64,000 nucleotides of DNA, taken from the NCBI GenBank assembly GCA_965220105.1, contig OZ244811.1:2790001-2854000 (forward strand), given 5' to 3'. The notes beneath the pieces are model-generated. The model was not told the origin of the DNA and ran no database searches. It saw only the letters and a list, made by a program, of their open reading frames with translations. Of this stretch, positions 14,218 through 22,752 are shown piece after piece; position 1 is the first letter of the stretch; every line of letters starts with the position of its first letter. Made by a program: the position numbers and the translations under genes. Origin of the DNA: Bin87 sp965220105 (lineage in GTDB: Bacteria > Chloroflexota > Dehalococcoidia > Lucifugimonadales > UBA3495).

Positions 14218-17200
14218 ATGTTGGAGTCGGCGCATACTACCCATCTGGATTTGGATGATCCCCGTTATCGCCAGGCGGGCGGCGAAATCCTGCGGAGGCA
14301 CGAGGCTGGCGAGGCTGAGGCGAATATCACCAGCGCGGTCCGGGATTTTTTAATCTTGACAGGCCTCGCCGAAGCCAGCGCCCTCGTTGAGGAGAACCCA
14401 CCGTCGGATACCTCGCGTCGCGCCGTTGACCTGACGGCCCTGGACACCTTCATCGAGTTCAAGCGGCGCATTGGCACTGCCGGCGAGTTTGTACCCGACC
14501 CCGCCAACGTGCGACAGTTGGACGACTACCTCGCAGAGTCGCAGCAAAGCGGCAAAGGCGTCCGCACCGGCATCCTCACCGACGGCAGGTACTGGTTGCT
14601 GCGCTGGCCGCAGGCGGGGCCGATACAAACCGTTGCGCCCTACGGGTTTACCCTGGAATCCCCCGACGGGTGGCTGCCCCTCTACGAATGGCTGCGGGAT
14701 ACTGCGCTGGTAGCGCTGGACAGCATCCCCGCCGACCGCAGCAATGTTGAGAAATACTTGGGCCCCGCCAGCGCCATATATCAACGGGACATCGACACCC
14801 TGTCCGCACTCTACGCCGAAAGCGCGCACTACGAAACCATCAAGGTCAAGCGCCGCCTCTGGTTCGACCTGTTGCGGGCTGCTCTGGGTGAGATTGCCCA
14901 CGACCAGAATGAGCTGGACGGCCTGTTCATCCGCCACACCTACCTCAGCCTGGTCATCGGCATGGCGGTGCAGGCGTCCTTCCGCATCGACATCCGGCAG
15001 GTAGCCGAAAACGACCCATCGGATTTGATACAAGGGCGGCGGTTTCGAGACGCCACCGGGCTGATCGGCATCATCGAATCGGACTTTTTCGCCTGGCCCG
15101 ACGAGGTCGGCGGGCGTTACCTGGTGAAAGCGTTGGCGAACCGGGTGGCCCGTTTTGACTGGGACAACGCTCCCGCGGGCATTGCCGCCGTCCTCTATGA
15201 AACCGTTATCCCTCCGGAAGAACGGCGGACGCTGGGCGAGTATTACACGCCGGCCTGGCTGGCCAAAGCAATGGTGCGGGAGCTGATAACCGACCCGCTA
15301 CAGCAGCGGGTAATGGACCCCGCCTGCGGCTCCGGAACATTCATCGCCGCAGCAGTAACCCACTTCCTGGATGCCGCCAATACTCCCTCTCCCTCGATGG
15401 GAGAGGGTTGTGGTGAGGGTGAAAAGCTCGACCCCAAAGAACTCCTCGACCGCCTGCGCCAAAACGTCATCGGCATCGACGTTCACCCGGTGGCGGTGCA
15501 CCTGGCCCGTGCCGCGTGGGCGTTGGCGGCGCGACCGGCCATCGACGCGGCGAGGGAGAGCGGTTTTGATGCCTCCGGTTCGGTGCCGGTCTTTCTGGGG
15601 GACGCGCTGCAGCTGCGCTATCGCACCGGCGATCTGTTCGCCGAGCACACTGTCAGCATCGAGACGCGGCTGGAGGAACTGGGCAGCCCGACGCTGGCCT
15701 TTCCCATGACCCTGGTGGAACGGGCCGACACCTTCGACTCTCTGATGAGCCAGGTGGCCGCCGACATCGAGCGGGGCGACGATCCGATGCTGGCCCTGGA
15801 CGACTACGGCATCACCGACGCCGGCGAGCGGGCTACCCTGAAAGACACCATCGCCACGCTGCAACGGCTGCACGACGAGGGCCGCAACCACATCTGGGCC
15901 TACTACACCCGCAACCTGGTGCGTCCGGTGGCCCTCAGCCGCGCCAAGGTCGATGTGGTCATCGGCAATCCGCCGTGGTTGAACTACAACCAGACGGCCA
16001 GCATTTTGCGGGAAGAGCTGAGAGATCAGAGCTGGCGGCAGTACGGCATCTGGCAGGGTGGACACTATGCCACGCAGCAGGACGTGGCCGGCCTGTTCTT
16101 CGCCCGCAGCGTTGACCTTTACCTGCGGGACGGCGGCGTCATCGGCATGGTGCTGCCCCACAGCGCGCTGCAATCCGGCCAGTACGCCAAATGGCGCAGC
16201 GGCAAATGGGAGCGTCATGGCTTGACGCCCAAAGGCAACCTGAGCAAAAAGGTGGAGCGCACGCTGGCCGTGGATCTTGGCTATAAGCCGGCGTGGGATC
16301 TGGAGCAGCTGGATCCCAACACCTTCTTCCCGGTGGCGTCCTGCGTGGCCTTTGGGAAGCGGGCAGGCGAGAACGCCGAAGCGGCCATCGCCCTGGCCGG
16401 CACGGTGGAGCGGTGGCTGGGCCAAGCTGGCGCCGAAGACGTGCGGCGGGCATCCAGCGGCATCACGGATACGTCGGTGGCAGGTGATTCGCCCTACGTC
16501 GACTATGCTCATCAGGGAGCATCAATCCGCCCGCGCCGCTTGTTCTTTGTGGAAGAAATAGAGAGTTCTGTCATTGTGCAGGCGGGGCAAACTCTCACTG
16601 TCAATCCACGCCGGGGCGGCTTGGACAAAGTACCGTGGAAGGACCTGGACCTTACCGCCCTGGCCCAACAGAGCGTCGAAAAATCCCATGTCTATGACGT
16701 GCATTTGGGTGAGACGGTGGTTCCCTACGCCACGTTGGAACCGCTCAAGGCCATCCTGCCGGTGAAACGTGGGGAGTATAGGATACCGGCTGACAAGGAT
16801 GGGCCGGGCGGCATTCATCTGGGCGGTTTGGAACGTATGATGCGACGCAGGTGGCAGACTATCAGCCAGATGTGGGACGAAAACAAAGCGGCCGCCAACA
16901 AACTAAATCTGTTGGAAGACCTTGACCATTACGGCAAACTTTCATCCCAACTGGATTGGCAACAATGTCCCAGTAATCGGCAAATCCGGGTTGTGCAAAC
17001 CGAAGCAGGGGGACCAACTGCTGCAATTTTATTAAACGATGATGTAATTATTGACGAAACTCTATATCGGGTTATTTGTAAAGACATACAAGAAGCCTAC
17101 TACTTGCTGGCAATAATCAACAGCGATGCGCTGTATGAAGCAGTAATACCGCTGATGGCCAAAGGACAGTTCGGAGCACGACATTTGCACAAGCACCTCT

Positions 17201-17481
17201 GGAAACTGCCCATCCCGGAGTACGACAACAGCGAGCCGCTGCACCACGAGATTGCCGAAGCAGGAGCGGCAGCGGCCCTGGGCGCATCCGTCCAACTGTC
17301 CCAACTGCGAGCCCAACGCGGCGCGTCGGTCAGCGTAACGATAGCCCGCCGCGAACTACGCGCCTGGCTACGCAACTCACCCCAAGGCGCAGCCGTGGAG
17401 GGGGCGGTGGGGCGGCTGCTGAGTGCAACACAGAACACTAAATCATTCTGGGGTTTGGAGTGTATGGTTCACAGATTTTGA
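14218..17481 (+). CDS. Single-polypeptide restriction-modification enzyme (Eco57I/type IIG-like)
   Basis: 1087 residues. The N-terminal nuclease motif is D71...FIEFK with E80 and K82, matching PD-(D/E)XK; next comes TGILTDGRYWLLRW as in other fused R-M proteins. The N6-adenine methyltransferase domain has motif I VMDPACGSGTF near residue 366 and motif IV IGNPPW near 583. The C-terminal part (about 750-1050) should be the DNA-recognition domain, ending at KHLWKLPIPEYD. One chain therefore recognises, methylates and cuts foreign DNA. Two oddities: a Family B repeat lies in frame between motifs (about residues 389-403), and the recognition region at about 16900-17160 is much richer in AT than the rest. 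Its 3' end overlaps the convergent PIN gene by 44 bases. Confidence 0.85.
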   Translation: MLESAHTTHLDLDDPRYRQAGGEILRRHEAGEAEANITSAVRDFLILTGLAEASALVEENPPSDTSRRAVDLTALDTFIEFKRRIGTAGEFVPDPANVRQLDDYLAESQQSGKGVRTGILTDGRYWLLRWPQAGPIQTVAPYGFTLESPDGWLPLYEWLRDTALVALDSIPADRSNVEKYLGPASAIYQRDIDTLSALYAESAHYETIKVKRRLWFDLLRAALGEIAHDQNELDGLFIRHTYLSLVIGMAVQASFRIDIRQVAENDPSDLIQGRRFRDATGLIGIIESDFFAWPDEVGGRYLVKALANRVARFDWDNAPAGIAAVLYETVIPPEERRTLGEYYTPAWLAKAMVRELITDPLQQRVMDPACGSGTFIAAAVTHFLDAANTPSPSMGEGCGEGEKLDPKELLDRLRQNVIGIDVHPVAVHLARAAWALAARPAIDAARESGFDASGSVPVFLGDALQLRYRTGDLFAEHTVSIETRLEELGSPTLAFPMTLVERADTFDSLMSQVAADIERGDDPMLALDDYGITDAGERATLKDTIATLQRLHDEGRNHIWAYYTRNLVRPVALSRAKVDVVIGNPPWLNYNQTASILREELRDQSWRQYGIWQGGHYATQQDVAGLFFARSVDLYLRDGGVIGMVLPHSALQSGQYAKWRSGKWERHGLTPKGNLSKKVERTLAVDLGYKPAWDLEQLDPNTFFPVASCVAFGKRAGENAEAAIALAGTVERWLGQAGAEDVRRASSGITDTSVAGDSPYVDYAHQGASIRPRRLFFVEEIESSVIVQAGQTLTVNPRRGGLDKVPWKDLDLTALAQQSVEKSHVYDVHLGETVVPYATLEPLKAILPVKRGEYRIPADKDGPGGIHLGGLERMMRRRWQTISQMWDENKAAANKLNLLEDLDHYGKLSSQLDWQQCPSNRQIRVVQTEAGGPTAAILLNDDVIIDETLYRVICKDIQEAYYLLAIINSDALYEAVIPLMAKGQFGARHLHKHLWKLPIPEYDNSEPLHHEIAEAGAAAALGASVQLSQLRAQRGASVSVTIARRELRAWLRNSPQGAAVEGAVGRLLSATQNTKSFWGLECMVHRF
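15383..15424. repeat. Family B hairpin inside the restriction-modification gene
   Basis: CTCCCTCTCCCTCGATGGGAGAGGG followed by TTGTGGTGAGGGTGAAA, given here as its two ends, is a full-length family member. It lies in frame in the coding sequence and is translated as SPSMGEGCGEGEK between motif I and the next conserved block. Confidence 0.88.
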
Positions 17482-17929
17482 ACCCTACCATTGAGCCGTA
17501 TTTTTCCAGGCTTTTGTCGTAGGTATGAAATTCCGCTACCTGGATTCCAACGTCCAATAGCCACTGCGCAGTCGCCAGGTGGATGGCATCCAAAGGCTTT
17601 AAGCTCCAATCATGGGGGACAGCCTGGCGCATCAATCCTCGCGCTACACTGCTGATGCCGCTGTGGTATTCAACCATGGTGATGGTAGCAGTATCAGCCC
17701 ACAGGCTGTCTATGAGCTCTTCGGTTTGCGAGTCAAGTGCCCGCCGCTGTCGTTCAACAAGGGCAAATGCAACTTCGACCCGCGATACTTCAGAGGTATG
17801 CAATTGGATTTCGCCCCGCGCGGCCATGTCCAATATGGCATCCAGCGTAGGCATACGTTCGGCTTCCTCGTTCACATACGCAAGAAAGACATTTGCGTCC
17901 CAGTAAGTGATTTGTCGACTATCAGGCAT
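17438..17929 (-). CDS. PIN-domain protein (probable VapC-like RNase)
   Basis: 163 residues with the acidic PIN residues in ITYWDANVFLAYVNEE (first Asp), SEVSRVEVAFA (Glu), KPLDAIHLATAQWLL (Asp) and FHTYDKSLEKYG (last Asp). PIN proteins cut RNA and usually pair with an antitoxin. Here the upstream gene overlaps by eight bases but is not a recognisable antitoxin, being a 247-residue protein of unknown type. The 3' end is convergent with and overlaps the restriction-modification gene. Confidence 0.85.
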   Translation of the reverse strand: MPDSRQITYWDANVFLAYVNEEAERMPTLDAILDMAARGEIQLHTSEVSRVEVAFALVERQRRALDSQTEELIDSLWADTATITMVEYHSGISSVARGLMRQAVPHDWSLKPLDAIHLATAQWLLDVGIQVAEFHTYDKSLEKYGSMVGFKICEPYTPNPRMI

Positions 17930-18665
17930 CTCTCAAACTGCGGATAGCATCTTCGGCCAGCATATCTCCCGGCCGCCTGGGAACGGCTCCTCTGGCGAGC
18001 CGGTAGGAACCCGGCGGGACGTCTTCGAGAATTTCCACCTTCATAATGCTACGAATGGTGGTCGGCCGACCGGTGGATGCTTCCCGAGACACTCGCCCGC
18101 TGACTCTGGCCCGCTGCCCCCAGGCTTCCCGCATAAGTTCTTCCTGCCCCGGCGCCAGGTAGCAGGCTACGGCTTTATCGTGGAGGGTGTCGTAAAGGTT
18201 GAAGCGCAGGCCGCCCCGATTGCTCAAGGTCTGTACCCTACCCGTAATTGCTCCGATGGACACCGTTGGAGCGGGTTTAGCCGGGTAGTCGCCGTTGCGA
18301 TAAATCGTGTAATCGCTATCCTGCGTTTCAAATCGCACGTACTCCATGACCCTGGTCAGGCGCTTGATGCGGTCGGCGGCGCGCGTTACCTGACTGCCGA
18401 ACTGGGGCAAATCTTCATGCTGCGCCAGCGCGACGCCCACTTTCTCGTAGCTATCTACAATTCGTTCAACTTCCAATGGGTTGGGAGCCTCGCCCCGAAA
18501 TGTTGCGATAGCGCTTCCGGACTGCAAATCCTCAACAACCCAGATGACGCCGGCATTCTGGGGCGTCAAAGCAGCCACCAGACGCCCGAAAGCTGCAATC
18601 CCTTCGGCAAAGTCCTTTAGTTCGACCCGTCCACCGAGTTCAAATGTGAGCGTATTCTTGGCCAT
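17922..18665 (-). CDS. Unknown protein coupled to the PIN gene
   Basis: About 247 residues from ATG 18665 (MAKNTLTFELGGRVELKDF); a TTG at 18716 would add 17 residues. No known motif is recognised. It begins with a beta strand-rich segment and has a helical middle (GSQVTRAADRIKRLTRVMEYV). It then has a segment with SIGAITGRVQTLSNRGGLRFNLYD and ARVSGRVSREASTGRPTTI, which looks like an OB-type or beta-barrel module. Its stop overlaps the PIN start by eight bases, so it is likely the partner or antitoxin of that PIN protein. Confidence 0.6.
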   Translation of the reverse strand: MAKNTLTFELGGRVELKDFAEGIAAFGRLVAALTPQNAGVIWVVEDLQSGSAIATFRGEAPNPLEVERIVDSYEKVGVALAQHEDLPQFGSQVTRAADRIKRLTRVMEYVRFETQDSDYTIYRNGDYPAKPAPTVSIGAITGRVQTLSNRGGLRFNLYDTLHDKAVACYLAPGQEELMREAWGQRARVSGRVSREASTGRPTTIRSIMKVEILEDVPPGSYRLARGAVPRRPGDMLAEDAIRSLRDA

Positions 18666-18848
18666 GTCCCGTGCCCGAACAGACGCCTGTAATGCTTCCC
18701 GAAATGCCCTCTTCAAGCGGTGATGAGACGCATTGGCGCTTGTTATACCAGAATAGCGGCTAACCCGCCAACGCGAGCACGCTGGCAGGTAAGCTAACCC
18801 GCACTCGGTGGCAGCAGGTTAACGAAAGCTACGCGGCGACACCTCGCC

Positions 18849-19041
18849 CTAACTCTCGCCGCCCCACCCCAGCGACAGCCACTCCGCCGGCAGCAGGCGT
18901 TCCCCGGTGGGGTCAACGACCAGGTTATAAGCCGCCAGCGTGGACGCGCCCAGCAGGTAGTTGCCCTCCGGCCCAAAGATGACGGGGCAGGGGCGTTCGT
19001 CGCCCTCAATGCGGAAACGGGCGAACCCGAACCCATATCTT
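18849..19041 (-). pseudogene. C-terminal remnant of a retropepsin-like aspartic protease
   Basis: About 63 residues: RFRIEGDERPCPVIFGPEG then LLGASTLAAYNLVVDPTGE and RLLPAEWLSLGWGG. This matches the end of small bacterial clan AA proteases (the ...LGA.TL...L.VDP....L.P pattern). The N-terminal half with the catalytic DTG is missing: the frame runs into the end of the higA-like gene without any start codon. It is a truncated remnant, probably cut when the toxin-antitoxin module entered. Confidence 0.65.
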
Positions 19042-19351
19042 ACCCGGCTGCCGTCGGCGAGTCGGCTGCGCGCGCTTTCCGCTCCCGTTCCCGCGCCAGG
19101 GCCAACTGATAATCGGCCTGGAGGTTGGTCCAGAACTGCGCCTCGATGCCAAGTACCTTCTCCAGGCCGATTGCGGTATCCGGCGTGATGGCCTTCTTCC
19201 CGTTGATAATCTCGTTCACTACTTGGGGCGGCCGGCCGAGCCTTGCTGCCAGCTCCTTTTGGGTCATGCCGCGAGCTTCGATCTCCTCCGCCAGAGTTTC
19301 GCCAGGAGGGATCGGCAAGTCGGAAAATACGCGCGGGCTTTTAGTCGTCAT
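19040..19351 (-). CDS. higA: HigA-type antitoxin (XRE helix-turn-helix)
   Basis: About 103 residues. PIPPGETLAEEIEARGMTQ and the HTH ELAARLGRPPQVVNEIINGK are typical of HigA antitoxins, followed by TPDTAIGLEKVLGIEAQFW. It binds DNA and represses its own operon while neutralising HigB. It overlaps the upstream higB gene, the usual toxin-first order. GTG 19360 is an alternative start; AGGAGG is nearby for either. Confidence 0.88.
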   Translation of the reverse strand: MTTKSPRVFSDLPIPPGETLAEEIEARGMTQKELAARLGRPPQVVNEIINGKKAITPDTAIGLEKVLGIEAQFWTNLQADYQLALARERERKARAADSPTAAG

Positions 19352-19643
19352 AATGGTCACTTACCTCCTCGATAATTACGCTTTCCTCGGTGTCGCCCTT
19401 CGTCACGATGAGACGCCACCGGCCGGTCAGTCGGATGGACAGCTCGCCTCTCCTTGACGACCTTAGAGGGTGCAGACGCATTGACCGGATTTTGTACGCC
19501 TCTTGAAAATTGCTGACCGCGTGGAGTCCATTGATGCGGACGATGTACTGCCGTCCCACATCCGGCCCCCATTGTTGGGTTGCTCTGTTCGACTCTTCAT
19601 AGCACCGTAGCAGTTGGTTAGTTCGGAAGGTTACTTCCATCAT
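19341..19643 (-). CDS. higB: HigB/RelE-superfamily toxin
   Basis: 100 residues with the RelE-type pattern: YIVRINGLHAVSNFQEAYK, then MRLHPLRSSRRGELSIRLTG and RWRLIVTKGDTEESVIIEEV, ending DHYDD. HigB-type toxins are ribosome-dependent mRNA nucleases. The start is an ATG-ATG pair; the first overlaps a perfect palindrome (19642-19660) that is the likely operator. Confidence 0.87.
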   Translation of the reverse strand: MMEVTFRTNQLLRCYEESNRATQQWGPDVGRQYIVRINGLHAVSNFQEAYKIRSMRLHPLRSSRRGELSIRLTGRWRLIVTKGDTEESVIIEEVSDHYDD

Positions 19644-19660
19644 TCACCCATAGGGTGAAT
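19642..19660. promoter_or_regulatory. Candidate HigA operator palindrome
   Basis: ATTCACCC-ATA-GGGTGAAT is a perfect eight-base inverted repeat with a three-base spacer at the start of higB. Binding here would block translation start and the promoter region upstream (the AT-rich TATAGATGAC side). Autoregulation by HigA through such palindromes is established for the family. Confidence 0.7.
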
Positions 19661-19769
19661 ATAGATGACAGAAATGAGCTTGTCAAGCTTACACGTGACA
19701 AAGCAAATCGCGTAATCTGTCATCGACGGTGGCCGCACGGCAATGTGGCCCAGCAGTGCTAGGATGAAA

Positions 19770-19808
19770 AAGCCCCTCTCCCATTGGGAGAAGGGTTGGG
19801 GTGAGGGC
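19770..19808. repeat. Family B hairpin
   Basis: CCCCTCTCCCATTGGGAGAAGGG with tail TTGGGGTGAGGGC lies between the higBA promoter region and the end of the gamma-glutamyltransferase gene. The rest of this 212-base gap (19644-19855) shows only the operator and AT-rich promoter-like sequence. Confidence 0.8.
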
Positions 19809-19855
19809 CGCCCGCCTCCGCCGTTCTCAACGGAACTGCGTTGAGTCGGGCGCGA

Positions 19856-21619
19856 TTACCGCCCCATGGCGTAGCCGTCCCGCCGCAGGTCGGCGCCGCC
19901 GTACAGCGTGCCGCGCTCGCGGTCGATCTCAATCGCGGACAGGGAACCCATCCGGGGCGTCCACTCGTTCCACACGTCAACGTCGTGGCCGCGCCGGCGA
20001 AGTTCGTCCACCACCGACGGGTCGATGCGTGACTCGATGCCCACCAGCCCGGGGCGATAGGCATGCGGCCAGAAGGAGTTGGGGAAGCTCCAAGTCGAAG
20101 CTCGCGGCGCTTCGATGGCCTGCTGCACGTCCATGCCAAACTCGACCACGTTGAGGAACAGTTGCACCATGGACTGGGGCTGCACGTCGCCGCCCGGCGT
20201 GCCGAAGGGCATCCAGGGTTTGCCGTCTTTGAACGCCATGGCGGGGTTGGGCGTCAGGCGCGGGCGCTTGCCTGGCGCCAGGCTGGCGGGGTGATCTTCG
20301 TCCAGCCAGTTCTGCGCGCCACGAGCCGAAACCATGAATCCCAGTCCGGAGGCGATGGGCGCTCCGCCGAACCCGTCGCTGGGCGTCGCCGAGAAGGCAT
20401 TGCCCCAGCGGTCGACGGCGCAGATGTAGGATGTGTCGGCAGACCGGGGGCCGGCCACCGGCTCCGGTTTGCGCGCCGCCCTGCCGTTGCCGGACTGGTG
20501 CGCCCACGGGTCGCCGGCATCGGGCATCTCGGGATTGGCCCGGAGCGCGTCGATTTGGCGGCGTCGGACGTCGGCGTACTCCCGGGATAGCAGCCCGTCC
20601 ATGGGCACATCCACGAAATCGGGGTCGCCGTAGTAGGCGTGGCGATCGGCGAAGGCCAGTTTCAGCGCCTCCAGCACCGTGTGGATGTAGTCTGCCGAGT
20701 TGTGGCCCATCCCCTGGAGGTCGCAGCCTTCCAGGATCCGCAGGGCATGCAGATTCATCGGCCCCTGGCACCAGGGGCCGCAGGCGTAAACCTCGATTTT
20801 TGCAGAGTCCGGGCCCTTGTAGTCAATCATCGGCGGCACGTCGACGCCGACGGCGAAACTGGCCAGGTCGTTCATGGAGAGCCAGCCGCCCTGGCTACGG
20901 ATGAAGGCCACCATCTCCTCGGCGATCTCCCCGGTGTAGAACAGGTCCCGGGCCGCTTGCAAGCCGCCCTCGCGACCTTGACCGGCAGCGCGTTCGACAT
21001 CGATCATTCGCTGGAAAGTGCGGGCCAGGTCGGACTGCACCAGCAGGTCGCCAATCCCAAGTGCCTTGCCGCCCGGGTAGAAAATCTCCATGGTGCTGGA
21101 CCACTGGCTGGTATCGCCTTCGTCCAGGATGATGTTGTCGCCGCCGTTGATCAGCGCCCGATGCAGCGTGGCCGGAATGGGGAATCCGCCGGCGGCCAGT
21201 TCCAGGGCCGGCGTAACCACTTGCTCGAAGGTCATGGCGCCGTACCGGCGCAACGCGGTAATCCAGGCATCGGCAGCGGCGGGCGTAACCGTACGCATGA
21301 CGCCGTGGGGCATGTCGCCGCCGTGTTCCCGCCGGAAATAGTCGATGCTGGCTTCAGCCGGCCACCGGCCCAGACCGCTGATCTCCCTGGTCTCCCCCGA
21401 CGCCGCGTGGTGGACGATGATGGGCGCAACTCCGCCGAAGCTCGTGTACTGGGGCAGCGTCACGTTGATGACGATGCCGGCTGCCACGCCCGCGTCGATG
21501 GCATTGCCTCCCTGTTCCAGGATACGGTAGCCGGCTGCCGTCGCCAGGTAGTGTCCGGTGCTGACCATGTGCGTTACGCCGCCCACCAGCGGTCGATAGC
21601 TGCGTAGTCCGATCGCCAT
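19856..21619 (-). CDS. Gamma-glutamyltransferase family protein
   Basis: 587 residues of an N-terminal-nucleophile hydrolase. The large subunit starts with MVSTGHYLATAAGYRILEQGGNAIDAGVAA, given as a known family opening; the autocleavage and nucleophile site is the Thr in SADTSYICAVDRWGN, and the downstream loop is TPSDGFGGAP. GMPGG-type oxyanion residues are represented by FGTPGGDVQPQ. The enzyme would process itself and hydrolyse or transfer gamma-glutamyl groups, possibly from glutathione. No signal peptide is visible, unlike periplasmic E. coli Ggt, so a cytoplasmic acylase-like role is possible. Confidence 0.88.
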   Translation of the reverse strand: MAIGLRSYRPLVGGVTHMVSTGHYLATAAGYRILEQGGNAIDAGVAAGIVINVTLPQYTSFGGVAPIIVHHAASGETREISGLGRWPAEASIDYFRREHGGDMPHGVMRTVTPAAADAWITALRRYGAMTFEQVVTPALELAAGGFPIPATLHRALINGGDNIILDEGDTSQWSSTMEIFYPGGKALGIGDLLVQSDLARTFQRMIDVERAAGQGREGGLQAARDLFYTGEIAEEMVAFIRSQGGWLSMNDLASFAVGVDVPPMIDYKGPDSAKIEVYACGPWCQGPMNLHALRILEGCDLQGMGHNSADYIHTVLEALKLAFADRHAYYGDPDFVDVPMDGLLSREYADVRRRQIDALRANPEMPDAGDPWAHQSGNGRAARKPEPVAGPRSADTSYICAVDRWGNAFSATPSDGFGGAPIASGLGFMVSARGAQNWLDEDHPASLAPGKRPRLTPNPAMAFKDGKPWMPFGTPGGDVQPQSMVQLFLNVVEFGMDVQQAIEAPRASTWSFPNSFWPHAYRPGLVGIESRIDPSVVDELRRRGHDVDVWNEWTPRMGSLSAIEIDRERGTLYGGADLRRDGYAMGR

Positions 21620-21734
21620 TCAGGCCTCCCGCGCCGGCCCGCCGGTACGTGACGGACCCGTGTCAAAATGCAAACATTGGTTAGTGCCGCAGTATACCCG
21701 CCTCACTCTGTGCTGTCATCGCGAAACTGTTTAT

Positions 21735-21768
21735 TGCGAGGAGCGAAGCGACGTGGCGATCCCGAGTT
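21735..21768. repeat. Half of a Family A repeat
   Basis: ATTGCGAGGAGCGAAGCGAC followed by GTGGCGATCCCGAG is one arm with minor changes. It lies in the 331-base gap 21620-21950. The remainder of that gap holds a perfect palindrome (21902-21923) and no recognisable gene. Confidence 0.65.
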
Positions 21769-21901
21769 GACCCTCCCGAATCGGCCCGGTAAACTTTTCT
21801 TGCGACCACGGGTCGCTTCCTATCCTGTCGTCAACGACGCGACGGACGAGTTGGTGATGAAAATCCTCGCCTACCATGAACTGACTTCTCGGCAACCCCT
21901 G

Positions 21902-21923
21902 GAGGGCGGTAAGTACCGCCCTC
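21902..21923. promoter_or_regulatory. Perfect palindrome upstream of the aquaporin gene
   Basis: GAGGGCGGT-AAGT-ACCGCCCTC, a nine-base perfect stem followed by TATTTA, 28 bases before the ATG. It could be a weak intrinsic terminator for upstream transcription or a repressor operator. The short T tract argues against a strong terminator. Confidence 0.5.
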
Positions 21924-21950
21924 TATTTAGTTAATGGCCCCGGTTTGGTG

Positions 21951-22619
21951 ATGCGAATGTATTCACTACCCCAACGACTCGCCGCGGAAGCCGTGGGCAC
22001 CGCATTCCTGCTCATGTCGGTAATCGGCAGCGGCATCGCCGCCCAACGCCTCAGTCCCAACGACGTGGGGTTGCAGCTGTTTGAGAACGCCGTTGCCACC
22101 GCCTTCGCGCTGATGGCCCTCATCTGGGCGTTTGGCCCCATCTCGGGCGCGAACTTCAACCCGGCGGTTACCTGGGCCGACGTCGTGTTTCGCGCCCGCA
22201 GTATTCGGGACGCCGTCGCCTACACCCTGGCCCAGGTCGTGGGCGGCATCGTCGGCGCCGTCCTGGCCAACCTGATGTTCGGCCTGCCGCCGGTGTTGTG
22301 GTCGGCGAAGGCGAGGGGAGGCCTTGGACAGTGGCTTGGCGAAATCGTCGCCACCCTGGGGTTGCTGATGGTCATATTTCTCGTCGCCCGCACCAGGGGC
22401 GGCGCGGTCGGGCCGGCCGTGGGCGTATACATCGGAGCCGCCTATTTCTTCACGTCGTCAACCAGTTTCGCTAACCCGGCGGTAACCGTGTCGCGGATGT
22501 TCTCCGACACCTTCGCCGGTATCTACCCGGGTTCCGCGCCACTTTTCATCGCCATGCAAATCATCGGAGCAGCTCTGGCCATGGCGCTCATCCGGTTCCT
22601 GCGCCGACGGTTCAACTAG
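21951..22619 (+). CDS. MIP-family aquaporin/aquaglyceroporin
   Basis: 222 residues, six membrane helices and two half-helices. Both NPA boxes are present: GANFNPAVTW and FANPAVTVSRMF. Helix 1 begins AAEAVGTAFLLMSVIGSG. The second box is followed by the usual Arg of the selectivity filter (TVSR). Bacterial members of this form conduct water, glycerol or metalloid hydroxides such as arsenite; no ars genes are adjacent, so the solute is open. Start choice is between ATG 21951 and ATG 21957. Confidence 0.9.
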   Translation: MRMYSLPQRLAAEAVGTAFLLMSVIGSGIAAQRLSPNDVGLQLFENAVATAFALMALIWAFGPISGANFNPAVTWADVVFRARSIRDAVAYTLAQVVGGIVGAVLANLMFGLPPVLWSAKARGGLGQWLGEIVATLGLLMVIFLVARTRGGAVGPAVGVYIGAAYFFTSSTSFANPAVTVSRMFSDTFAGIYPGSAPLFIAMQIIGAALAMALIRFLRRRFN

Positions 22620-22624
22620 CCACA

Positions 22625-22692
22625 CTGCCATTGCGAGGAGCGCCTGCCGTCTGTCGTCGCGAGGAACGCAGCGACGCGGCGATCGCGATGCA
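22625..22692. repeat. Rearranged Family A fragments
   Basis: CCATTGCGAGGAGCGCCTGC and then GTCGTCGCGAGGAACGCAGC and GACGCGGCGATCGCGATG are two partial left arms in tandem. No right arm is present. They fill the gap after the aquaporin gene. Confidence 0.55.
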
Positions 22693-22752
22693 ATCACTAC
22701 GAACGTTGCCAAAACGCCACGCCAATTGACGACGCCGAGCCCGACCCCTAAC

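Noticed and set aside
18794..19036. An 80-codon minus-strand frame starting MGSGSPVS
   Set aside because: The alternative frame over the same bases matches the aspartic-protease C terminus much better; this one is Arg/Cys-rich noise.
21902..21923. Riboswitch upstream of the aquaporin gene
   Set aside because: Only a simple two-arm palindrome is present, with no further conserved stems.
21668..21934. An 88-codon frame upstream of the aquaporin gene
   Set aside because: It includes Family A repeat translation (NCLLRGAKRRGDP) and the palindrome at its end; no ribosome binding site or family.
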